From: Clostridiales bacterium
Lineage (GTDB): Bacteria; Bacillota_E; Sulfobacillia; Sulfobacillales; JAIMBI01
DNA: 37,620 nt
Direction: 5' to 3'
Assembly (NCBI GenBank): GCA_027318915.1
Contig: DAHVOH010000029.1
Location: 1-37,620 of the forward strand
Every line of letters begins with the position of its first letter. The stretch's first letter is position 1. The position numbers and the translations under genes were made by a program. The notes under the pieces are model-generated. The model saw only the letters and a list, made by a program, of their open reading frames with translations, was not told the DNA's origin and ran no database searches. Below are positions 31,293 to 37,620 of this stretch, in pieces.

Positions 31293-32081
31293 GTGACCCG
31301 CGTCGCCTATCTCGGACATCCCGGCGCCTATGCCCATCGGGCGGCGTGCTGCCTGCTGCCCGGCGCCGAGGCGCGGGGCGAACCCACGCCGGCCGCGGCG
31401 GTGGCGGCGGTGCTGGCCGGCGGCGCCGCAGCGGCCGTGCTGCCGGTGGAAAACCGCTACGGGGGTCCGGTGGCCGGTGCGGCCGAGTTGTTGGCCGATC
31501 ATGGTCTGTGCGTGGGCGCCGATGTCTGGCTGCCCATTCGACACGTGCTGGCCGCCTGTCCGGGGACTTCCTGGCACAGCGTCCGCCACGTCCTGTCGCA
31601 CCCGCAGGCGCTCGCGCAATGCGCCCCGTATCTCGCCGCTCACGGCATGCGCGCCGAGGCGCGCGACAGCACCAGCGACGCGGCCCGTGAGGTGGCCGCC
31701 CGGCGGCGGCCCGACCTGGCGGCGCTCTGCAGTCCGGACGCCGCTCAACTCTATGGCCTCGAGGTGGTGGCGCATCGGGTGACGGCCATCGCCGACAACC
31801 GCACGCGCTTTTGGCTGCTGCGGCGCGAGCCCGCGCCGGCCCATCCGGCGCCCAGTCGCTTCACCGCCGTGGTGGGGCCCGTGCAGTCGGCCGGCTCGGT
31901 CCACGCCCTGCTCGCGGAGATGCGGCAGGCCGGCATGACCGTCACCCGGATTCTGCCGCTCGCGGCCGGCCGCCTGCTCATCGACGGCGCCGGCGACCCG
32001 CTCCGGGTCCCGCCCCTACGGGGTCCCGCTCCCGCACGCGTCCATTGGTATCCCCGGCACCGCGGTCCGCGCGGCGCCTGA
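31293..32081 (+). CDS. pheA: Prephenate dehydratase
   Basis: The 262-aa enzyme converts prephenate to phenylpyruvate in phenylalanine synthesis. Seen: VAYLGHPGAYAHRAA at the start, LPVENRYGGPV, LSHPQALAQC, DSTSDAAREV and the catalytic TRF motif in IADNRTRFWLL. The C-terminal ACT-like part (about 195-240) is reduced: the usual GAL region reads SAGSVHALL and the ESRP motif reads RILPLAAG, so feedback inhibition by phenylalanine may be lost. The start is GTG 31293-31295; no good SD is seen, only AAAGTGAG about 20 bases away. It diverges from the glycosyltransferase and ends 10 bases before the convergent msrB stop. Confidence 0.9.
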   Translation: MTRVAYLGHPGAYAHRAACCLLPGAEARGEPTPAAAVAAVLAGGAAAAVLPVENRYGGPVAGAAELLADHGLCVGADVWLPIRHVLAACPGTSWHSVRHVLSHPQALAQCAPYLAAHGMRAEARDSTSDAAREVAARRRPDLAALCSPDAAQLYGLEVVAHRVTAIADNRTRFWLLRREPAPAHPAPSRFTAVVGPVQSAGSVHALLAEMRQAGMTVTRILPLAAGRLLIDGAGDPLRVPPLRGPAPARVHWYPRHRGPRGA

Positions 32082-32091
32082 CGGGCTGCCG

Positions 32092-32529
32092 TCAGCGCGC
32101 AAAGAGGCGGAGGTATTCGCCGTATCCCTCTTTCTCCAAGTCCTCCTTGGGAATGAAGCGCAGCGCGGCCGAGTTGATGCAGTAGCGAAGGCCCCCGGTT
32201 TCGCGCGGACCGTCGTTGAACACGTGGCCGAGATGGGAGTCCGCGCCTTCCGAGCGCACCTCGGTGCGCAGCATCCCATGGCTCCGGTCGGTCCGCTCCG
32301 CAATCCGGGCCGGGTCCAACGGTCGCGTGAAGCTTGGCCAGCCGCAGCCGGCGTCGTACTTGTCGGTGGACGAAAACAGCGGCACCCCGGAGACAATGTC
32401 CACGTAGATGCCGTCTTGCTCATTGTCCCAAAACGCATTGTGAAAAGGCGGCTCGGTGGCCGCATGCTGGGTGACTTCAAACTGCAGGGGCGTCAGTCGA
32501 CGGCGCAGGGCCTCGCGGTCCACGTCCAT
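32092..32529 (-). CDS. msrB: Peptide-methionine (R)-S-oxide reductase
   Basis: MsrB (145 aa) reduces methionine-R-sulfoxide in proteins. Seen: [53 protein letters not shown] and the catalytic cysteine in [12 protein letters not shown] (about residue 124). The two CxxC zinc pairs of the E. coli type are absent, as in the Bacillus enzyme. The real start is ATG 32527-32529 behind GGAGGAGG. It stands 37 bases after the frameshifted ene-reductase on the same strand and may share its transcript, which would pair two redox-repair functions. Confidence 0.94.
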   Translation of the reverse strand: MDVDREALRRRLTPLQFEVTQHAATEPPFHNAFWDNEQDGIYVDIVSGVPLFSSTDKYDAGCGWPSFTRPLDPARIAERTDRSHGMLRTEVRSEGADSHLGHVFNDGPRETGGLRYCINSAALRFIPKEDLEKEGYGEYLRLFAR

Positions 32530-32566
32530 GCTCCTCCTCCTCCGTCCCGAGCATCCCGGCCGCGCC

Positions 32567-33606
32567 CTATTGCGGGCGCGGCGCGTCCGGAAACGCCCGG
32601 TAATATTCCCAAGGCACTTGAATCGGCTCGTGCAGGGCCAGCGCGGCCGCATTGGCCCAGTAGGGATTCTGCAAATGCCCGCGGCCCACCGCCACCAGAT
32701 CGGCCCTCTCGTCGCCCACCACCGCTTCGGCCACCAGCGGATCCTCCAGCCGCCCCACCGCCATCACCGGCACCCCCACGTCCCGCCGGATGCGGGCGGC
32801 GTAGGGCACCTGATATCCGGGGTAGGTCGCGGTCGGCCCGGTCGGATAATTGGAGCCGGACGAGACGTCGAACAAGTCACACCGGCCCGGTGGAACGCCG
32901 CGCAGAGAGCCACCAGCTGGTCGAGCGTGTAGCCCTCGTCGCTGTATTCCACGGCCGACACCCGCATGAACAGGGGCATGCCGCCCGGCATCACCGCTTT
33001 GACCGCCTGCACCACTTCGGTCACAAAGCGCGCCGGGTCCCCGTAGCGATCGCGGCGGTGATTGCTGCCCGGCGACATGAACTGGTTGAGCAGGTAGCCA
33101 TGGGCCCCGTGCAGCTCAATCACGTCGGCGCCGGCCGCCACCGCCCGGCGGGCCCCGTCGGCAAAGCGGTCCACCAGGCTCTGGCACTCCTCGGTCGACA
33201 AGGCGCGCGGCTCGGGCAGGCTTTCCGAAAATCGGATGGCCGACGGCGCCACCACATCCCAGCTGGGCTCCTGCGCCTTGCGCCCGGCGTGCGCAATCTG
33301 GACCCCAAACCGGGCCTGGTGGCCATGCACCGCGTCGGCGATGCGGGCCAGCGGTTCAATGTGGGCGTCGCTCCAGATGCCGGAGTCTCGCGCGGAAATG
33401 CGTCCCTCCGGCGCCACATCCGTCATTTCCACCAGAATGAGACCGGTGCCCCCCACGGCGCGACTGACATAGTGCACGAAATGCCAGTCGTTGAGCCGCC
33501 CGTCCTCCGCCCACACCGAGTACTGGCACATGGGCGACATCACGATCCGGTTCCTGAGCGTCAAATCTTTGATGCGGTACGGTTGAAACAGGAAACTCAG
33601 CGACAT
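32567..33606 (-). pseudogene. namA: YqjM/NamA-type ene-reductase (Old Yellow Enzyme) interrupted by a one-base frameshift
   Basis: The first part (from ATG 33604-33606, SD GGGGG) reads MSLSFLFQPYRIKDLTLRNRIVMSPMCQYS...IQLAHAGRKA-like (here VQIAHAGRKAQ)...IELHGAHGYLLNQFMSPGSN, matching YqjM with its active-site cysteine and the HxxH pair. After FHRAGV the frame becomes nonsense, while the family sequence continues in the next frame as DLFDVSSGSNYPTG...[13 protein letters not shown] to the stop at 32567. Restoring one G near 32878 (GTGTGAC to GTGTGGAC) gives a 346-aa protein of normal length. Either it is a real pseudogene or a base was missed in sequencing. The enzyme reduces activated C=C bonds with NADPH and FMN. 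Confidence 0.83.
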
Positions 33607-33977
33607 CACCCCCAATATCTTACCGTGGGCTCGGATTTTCCGCCATCGGCGGCCTGGGGGCGAAGACCGGGTCCCGTCGCGGATCCAAACGCCGTCGGGA
33701 GCGATGCTGTCGCCAGGGGAGCGCGGTGAAGGCAGGAAGGCCGGGCCGCCGCGGTCCGAAGCGCGCGGCCCGGCGGGGACGAACCGGCTCGGAGCCGCCT
33801 TCGTCCTGAGATGGCCGGCGTCCGTCTCTTCGAGCGTCCCGGGGATCCGCCCGCGGCTTGCGGCCGGAGCTCTCGACCGGGCGTCGGCGATGCCAAGACG
33901 GGCCGGGCGGTTCGGCGGTGGTCCCGGCGCCGGAGACCGTGGGGCTTCGCGCGGTGCGGACAAAGGCGGCTTCCGGG
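33607..33977. other. 371-base stretch without a recognisable gene
   Basis: Between the ene-reductase start and the small membrane protein stop I see no family sequence on either strand; the open frames are Arg/Ala/Pro/Gly-rich and lack an SD. Near 33612-33621 the minus strand has AAGATATT, a possible -10 region for the ene-reductase. A 10-bp stem lies at 33740-33774. The rest is GC-rich with no other structure that I can support. Confidence 0.5.
33740..33774. repeat. 10-bp inverted repeat (hairpin) downstream of the small membrane protein gene
   Basis: GCCGGGCCGC (33740-33749) pairs exactly with GCGGCCCGGC (33765-33774) across a 15-base loop. It is about 200 bases past the membrane protein stop (33978) in minus-strand direction, so it could end that transcript. 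No T-tract. Confidence 0.35.
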
Positions 33978-34592
33978 TCAACCGCGGCCGGTCAACACCA
34001 GGGCGGCCGCGGCCAGGACGACCACAGCCAGCCCACCGGTCTGCAGGCTCAGATACACGATGGCCGCCGCCCGCCTGGTCGAGACGCCGGCCACCCGGGC
34101 CACTCCCGCCACCGTTCCGAGAAGACTGAGCAGCGCGAGCGCCGGCACCGCCGGCCAAAGTCGCGCCGCCGCCGCAAACAGACCCAGCACCCCGGCGGCG
34201 GAATTGGCGGCCAGCATGGCCCCGATCCGCGACGGATCCGGGCGGCCCCCCAGTTCGCCGGCCACCCAGGTCAAGAGCCGCGCCCCCGCCCACGTGAGGG
34301 CGAGGGGACCCAGGGCGACCGCGGCGAGGCCCCGCGCGGGCAATCCAGGGTCGGTCAGGTGCATGGCCCACGCCGCCAACGCGCCGTTAACCATCAGCCC
34401 CGCGATGGTCCCCGACACGCCGCCCACCGGCTCCGCGTCGGGGGCCCACGGGCACGCGATCCAGCTGCCCCAGGCGGCAAAGCCGGCCGCGATGGGAAGT
34501 CCGGTCCCGTCGCCCGGCCGCCGGGCGCCGCCGAGAGACCCGCGGTGGTCTCGCTCCCCGCTCGTCGCTCCGCGCCACCCCAGCGTGGTCAC
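33978..34592 (-). CDS. Small multi-pass membrane protein (Yip1-like, tentative)
   Basis: The 204-aa protein starts at GTG 34590-34592 with GGGAGGAGGG immediately upstream, a strong SD. It has about five hydrophobic spans: GLPIAAGFAAWGSWIACPW, GTIAGLMVNGALAAWAMHL, GLAAVALGPLALTWAGARLL, LWPAVPALALLSLLGTVAGV and VVVLAAAALVL. A polar GGRPDPSRIGAMLAAN loop lies between the third and fourth. That layout resembles Yip1-domain proteins, but I cannot confirm it. The frame runs far upstream through sseA antisense; those residues are a shadow. It diverges from sseA. Confidence 0.62.
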   Translation of the reverse strand: MTTLGWRGATSGERDHRGSLGGARRPGDGTGLPIAAGFAAWGSWIACPWAPDAEPVGGVSGTIAGLMVNGALAAWAMHLTDPGLPARGLAAVALGPLALTWAGARLLTWVAGELGGRPDPSRIGAMLAANSAAGVLGLFAAAARLWPAVPALALLSLLGTVAGVARVAGVSTRRAAAIVYLSLQTGGLAVVVLAAAALVLTGRG

Positions 34593-34732
34593 CGCCCTCC
34601 TCCCGCCGCGGCTCGAGCCCACCGGCGCGGCCCCGCTCGTTTTCGTGCTAGTCTGGCCCGATCGGAACCGGGTATGCGTGCCCGCCGACAGCGCCCTCTC
34701 CGCCCGAGGCGCAAACAGGCGGCGCAAAGCGG

Positions 34733-34738
34733 TAAAAT
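34733..34738 (+). promoter_or_regulatory. Candidate -10 box of the sulfurtransferase gene
   Basis: GCGG-TAAAAT-GG lies 58 bases before the sulfurtransferase ATG in a GC-rich gap. No -35 at 16-18 bases matches well. Confidence 0.35.
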
Positions 34739-34796
34739 GGAGGCCGATCCCCGTTCGGCGCCGCACAGGCGCCCGCTCAGAGAAAGGAGACTGCCG

Positions 34797-35657
34797 ATGC
34801 CTTCGGTCGAGCATCCCCTTATTGACGCCGCCAGCCTCCGCGCCGCGCTCTCCGACCCCGACCTGCGCGTGGTGGATTGCCGATTCAGCCTCCAGGACAA
34901 GGAGGCCGGGGCTCACGAGTATGCCCGCGGGCACATTCCGGGCGCGGTGTACTTGAATCTGGAGACCGACCTGTCCGGTCCCGTCGGCCCGCGCGGCGGC
35001 CGCCACCCGCTGCCGGATCCGGACCGCCTCGCCGCCCGGCTCGGATCGCTCGGCATCGGCGCGGACAGCTGGGTCGTGGCCTACGATACCCTGCACAGCG
35101 AGTTTGCCGCCCGCCTGTGGTGGCTGCTCCGCTACCTGGGCCATGACCGGGTCCAGATTCTGGATGGCGGCCTGCAAAGCTGGCTCGATCTCGGGGCTCC
35201 GCTCACCGCGGACATCCCCCGGCTCGCCCCCCAGGTGTTTCCCGTCCACTTGCGCACCGCCATGCTGGTTGACGATCACGGCCAAGTGGAGGCGGCCGCC
35301 CGCGACCGCATGCTGGTGGACAGCCGGGCCCCCGAACGCTACCGGGGCGATGTGGAGCCCCTGGACCGCCGCGCCGGACACATCCCCGGAGCGGTCAACC
35401 GCGAATGGCTCCGCATCCAGGATGCCCGCGGCCACTTTCGTCCCCGAGAGACCCTAAAAGCCCGGTTCGCCGACCTCCGCGGCCGCGATCCGGTGGTCTA
35501 CTGCGGATCCGGAGTGACGGCGTGCGTGAACCTCGTGGCCATGACCATCGCCGGGTTGGAGCCCCGCCTCTACGCGGGAAGCTGGAGCGATTGGATCAGC
35601 GACCCCAGCCGTCCCGTGGCCCTGGGACCCGAACACCCCGACCCCGGCGCCGACTGA
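34797..35657 (+). CDS. sseA: Thiosulfate/3-mercaptopyruvate sulfurtransferase (two rhodanese domains)
   Basis: The 286-aa enzyme transfers sulfane sulfur from thiosulfate or 3-mercaptopyruvate to an acceptor. It has an inactive N-terminal rhodanese domain (LRVVDCRFSLQDKEAG, HIPGAVYLNLETDLSG, VVAYDTLHSEFAARLWWLLRYLGH) and a catalytic C-terminal one (MLVDSRAPERYRGDVEPLDRRAGHIPGAVN, then VVYCGSGVTACVNLVAM with the active-site cysteine near residue 238). The loop CGSGVTA is the SseA/TST type. The ATG at 34797 follows GAAAGGAG. It ends 11 bases before the convergent HicB-DinB stop. It is the second rhodanese-type protein in the window. Confidence 0.93.
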   Translation: MPSVEHPLIDAASLRAALSDPDLRVVDCRFSLQDKEAGAHEYARGHIPGAVYLNLETDLSGPVGPRGGRHPLPDPDRLAARLGSLGIGADSWVVAYDTLHSEFAARLWWLLRYLGHDRVQILDGGLQSWLDLGAPLTADIPRLAPQVFPVHLRTAMLVDDHGQVEAAARDRMLVDSRAPERYRGDVEPLDRRAGHIPGAVNREWLRIQDARGHFRPRETLKARFADLRGRDPVVYCGSGVTACVNLVAMTIAGLEPRLYAGSWSDWISDPSRPVALGPEHPDPGAD

Positions 35658-35668
35658 CCGCCGTCCAG

Positions 35669-36373
35669 TCAGGGCCGGGGCGGCATCCGGCGGGCGAGGC
35701 TCCGGTAGTGCACGCGGTCGTGCCACACATAGCGGCGCAGCACCTTGTAGCCGGTCCAGGCCTCCTCGGGGCCCGACTCCTCGATCGGGGCCGCGGTGTA
35801 GACGTGAACCGGCGCCGGGTCGTCCTCGTCGGCCCAGGCCGCCAAGGCCGGCAGGCACGCGTCTCGAATCGCCCCCAGCAGATAGGCGCGCTCCTCGATG
35901 GCGCCCGGCGGCAGCAACCGGATGGCGTACCAGACATCGGTCAGCACCAAGTGGTCCAACGTCTGCGGCAAGGTTCGGCGGGCTCCCTCCACGCCCTCCT
36001 CGGCGGTTTGCCGGGCCAAGCCGGGCAGCAGCGCCATCAGGTCGGCGCGGGCGTAGTGGGCGGCCCGAAGCGCCAATCCGGGCACCCCCGGCCGCACCGG
36101 CTTTTCGTCGAACGAAAAGAGCCCGGTGCTGAGGCCCTGACCCAAATCGCTCTCCACCCTCACCCGCTCCACCGCCGTCACCCGGACGGCCCCCGGCGGC
36201 TCCAGCTCCTCGCCGTGCGCCGCCAGCCACACGCAGAACTCATCCACCGCGAGCGGAATCTTGCCAAGAGCCTCCTGCGCGGTGCGACCACGGGCGTAGC
36301 ACCCCGGCAGTTCGGCCACCCACGCCATGGCCTGGCCGCGCTGGTCCACCTCCACACCCACATGCACATCCAC
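35669..36373 (-). CDS. HicB-like domain fused to a DinB-like domain
   Basis: The 234-aa protein seems to join two small domains. Residues about 1-60 (VDVHVGVEVDQRGQAMAWVAELPGCYARGRTAQEALGKIPLAVDEF) match the HicB/UPF0150 fold, with the typical ELPGC-x-x-G-x-T-x-EA pattern. Residues about 90-230 look DinB-like: an early histidine in LRAAHYARADL, the middle TLDHLVLTDVWYA, and EEAWTGYKVLRRYVWHDRVHYRSL with two late histidines that could complete a metal site. DinB-fold proteins often are thiol- or metal-dependent enzymes; HicB is an antitoxin, but no HicA is next to it. The start is GTG 36371-36373 with GGAGG 9 bases upstream. Function unknown. Confidence 0.68.
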   Translation of the reverse strand: MDVHVGVEVDQRGQAMAWVAELPGCYARGRTAQEALGKIPLAVDEFCVWLAAHGEELEPPGAVRVTAVERVRVESDLGQGLSTGLFSFDEKPVRPGVPGLALRAAHYARADLMALLPGLARQTAEEGVEGARRTLPQTLDHLVLTDVWYAIRLLPPGAIEERAYLLGAIRDACLPALAAWADEDDPAPVHVYTAAPIEESGPEEAWTGYKVLRRYVWHDRVHYRSLARRMPPRP

Positions 36374-36565
36374 CGCCGCTCGCCTCCCCCGCCGACATGA
36401 CTCGCGGGTCGAAGAATTCGCAGCGCGCCCCGGGAACTCCTGCTCGGCGTCCAAACGCTCGCGGCGGGCACGGTGCGCCCGCACTGTCCCCGACTCGCCG
36501 ACCGTCCGGGCTTGGGGTATGGTGAGTTATGGCGGTCGAGAAACCTGCAAGGACCGGTGAGGCAG

Positions 36566-37620
36566 ATGCCTGATCTGGCGGTGGTGGGAAGTGGCGTGAT
36601 CGGCCTGTCTCTGGCGTGGCAGGCGGCGCGCTTGGGCCTGGACGTTACCGTGCTGGACGCCGGGGACCTCGGCGGACAGTCGTCGCGCGCGGCCGCCGGG
36701 ATTCTCGGACCCCTGGCCGAATCGATGGAAGACGGCCCCTTCACCGCGCTGCTCTGGGCCGGCTTGCAACGGTTCCCCACCTGGATCGACGATCTGCGAG
36801 CCGACCAGCCCCTGAATCCCGAGTATGCGGCCGACGGCATCTCACGGCTGGTGGCGCCCGAAGAGGCCGACCGCCTGCGGGCTTCCCTCGCATGGCGTCA
36901 GCGCTACGACCCCGCCGTGGCGCTGGCCGACGCCGAAGTGCCGGGCTACGCGTTTGCCCTGTGGTCGCCACATGAAGGCCAGGTGTATGGCCCCCGCTAC
37001 GTGCGCGCCCTGGCCGGCGCCGCCGCGGCCCGGGGCGTCAACTTTTCCTGGGGCGCGCCGGTCACCGGCTTTTTGGGCGGGCCGGAGCGGGTGCAGGGCG
37101 TGCGCACGACCGCCGGCGCCGTCTCCGCCACCTGGACCGTCTTGGCGGCGGGGGTGTGGGTGGACCAGGTTTTGCGACCGCTCGGGCGGTCCCTGGGCGT
37201 CTTTCCCGTGCGCGGCCAGGTGTTGGCCGCCCGCGCCCCCGCCCGTCCCTTTCGCGCCGTTCGCTACAGCGCCGACGGCTACGTCGCCCCCAAAGCCAAC
37301 GGGCTCGTCATCGTGGGCGCCACCGAAGACGGCGCCGGATTTGAGAGCCATGTCACCCTCGACGGTGTGGCCCGACTGATGGACCGGGCCCGCCGACTGG
37401 CTCCCGACCTGCTCCACCTGCGCTTCGAACGGGCGTGGGCGGGCCTGCGGCCGGCGACGCCCGACGGTTTACCCGTCATCGGCATGCTGCCGGGTCTGGA
37501 CGGGCTCGCCGTGGCGGCCGGACATTACCGCAACGGCCTGTTGCTGTCGGCCCTCACCGCCGACATTGTGCTGCATGACCTGGTGGGATCCCCGCCGCCC
37601 GCGGAGATGGACCTCTCACC
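36566..37620 (+). CDS. thiO: ThiO-like glycine oxidase / FAD-dependent amino acid oxidase (3' end cut off)
   Basis: About 351 codons are present and the gene continues past the right edge. The N-terminus PDLAVVGSGVIGLSLAWQAARLGLDVTVLD is a DAO-family FAD-binding Rossmann motif; SSRAAAGILGPLAE, VLAAGVWVDQVL, FPVRGQVLA, YVAPKANGLVIVGATEDGAGF and WAGLRPATPDGLPVIGMLPGLDGLAVAAGHYRNGLLLS follow. This pattern fits glycine oxidase ThiO, which makes iminoacetate for the thiazole of thiamine; a general D-amino-acid or sarcosine oxidase is possible. ATG 36566 has GTGAGGCAG before it. A TATGGT (36518-36523) is a weak -10. I see no TPP riboswitch upstream, so the thiamine role depends on genes to the right. 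Confidence 0.87.
   Translation, partial: MPDLAVVGSGVIGLSLAWQAARLGLDVTVLDAGDLGGQSSRAAAGILGPLAESMEDGPFTALLWAGLQRFPTWIDDLRADQPLNPEYAADGISRLVAPEEADRLRASLAWRQRYDPAVALADAEVPGYAFALWSPHEGQVYGPRYVRALAGAAAARGVNFSWGAPVTGFLGGPERVQGVRTTAGAVSATWTVLAAGVWVDQVLRPLGRSLGVFPVRGQVLAARAPARPFRAVRYSADGYVAPKANGLVIVGATEDGAGFESHVTLDGVARLMDRARRLAPDLLHLRFERAWAGLRPATPDGLPVIGMLPGLDGLAVAAGHYRNGLLLSALTADIVLHDLVGSPPPAEMDLS

Noticed and set aside
33606..33896. 96-residue minus-strand frame ending at the ene-reductase start
   Set aside because: Low-complexity Arg/Ala/Pro/Ser composition and no SD; the stop overlap with the next ATG is probably chance.
33607..34371. Possible N-terminal extension of the ene-reductase to a 535-residue protein
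   Set aside because: The extension has no family match and no SD, whereas the ATG at 33604-33606 has an SD and gives the normal YqjM N-terminus.
36327..36560. 77-codon plus-strand frame before the ThiO-like gene
   Set aside because: Runs antisense across the start of the HicB-DinB gene, with no SD and no conserved sequence.
36374..36565. TPP riboswitch upstream of the ThiO-like gene
   Set aside because: No CTGAGA-type or other conserved THI-box elements are visible. Only a short GTGCG-CC-CGCAC repeat is there.
1..37620. tRNA, rRNA, CRISPR arrays, insertion sequences, prophage
   Set aside because: I scanned for T-loop signatures, regular short repeats, and transposase or integrase motifs and saw none. 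The gene set is ordinary chromosomal metabolism.

Overview
This window looks like chromosomal core-metabolism DNA from a high-GC member of the Bacillota. The basis is gene content, since there is no rRNA to fix the taxon: a hemA-hemX-hemC-hemD-hemB order, a citrate synthase divergent from a LysR regulator (compare Bacillus citA/citR), a YqjM-type ene-reductase, a Bacillus-type zinc-free MsrB, DUF881 and strong AGGAGG-like ribosome-binding sites. GTG starts are common, and several long open frames need trimming to a downstream GTG or ATG that sits behind a Shine-Dalgarno (SD) sequence. I see no phage, IS, CRISPR, tRNA or rRNA.

Region 1 (1-9352, minus strand): hemA-hemX-hemC-hemD-hemB make glutamate-derived tetrapyrrole up to uroporphyrinogen III. 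They are followed by a small unknown ORF, selA, etfB and etfA, and then a perfect 13-bp hairpin. A truncated gene with an N-terminal membrane segment lies beyond it. A single-domain rhodanese (9541-9903, plus) diverges from hemA. Region 2 (9974-14184, minus): a TCA-cycle operon icd-mdh-sucC-sucD. Region 3 (14268-20477): a DUF881 protein, a GNAT acetyltransferase, an AidB-like acyl-CoA dehydrogenase with a cupin partner, and citrate synthase with its divergent LysR regulator and a clear intrinsic terminator.

Region 4 (20399-31130, minus): a long co-oriented block. Its upstream part is a glycolipid-type glycosyltransferase, an MFS transporter and a membrane-anchored NodB deacetylase. Its downstream part is coxG-xdhC-mocA (molybdenum-hydroxylase accessory proteins), an AMP-forming acyl-CoA synthetase, tatC and a large membrane Fe-S oxidoreductase of the FadF/DUF224 (ETF:menaquinone oxidoreductase-like) type. 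Region 5 (31293-37620): prephenate dehydratase, msrB, a frameshifted ene-reductase, a small membrane protein, an SseA-type sulfurtransferase, a HicB-DinB fusion and a truncated ThiO-like glycine oxidase.

The acyl-CoA synthetase, acyl-CoA dehydrogenase, EtfAB and FadF-like protein could together carry acyl-CoA electrons to menaquinone, while the TCA genes consume the acetyl-CoA. The more unusual observations are a HemD fused to a complete but apparently dead uroporphyrinogen methyltransferase domain, an 11-bp promoter-proximal sequence shared by hemA and the selA unit, a one-base frameshift in the ene-reductase, a 79-bp antisense overlap between the LysR and FadF-like genes, and the HicB-DinB fusion. 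I did not find a convincing wholly new multi-gene system; the glycosyltransferase-MFS-deacetylase set is the best candidate for an uncharacterised pathway.
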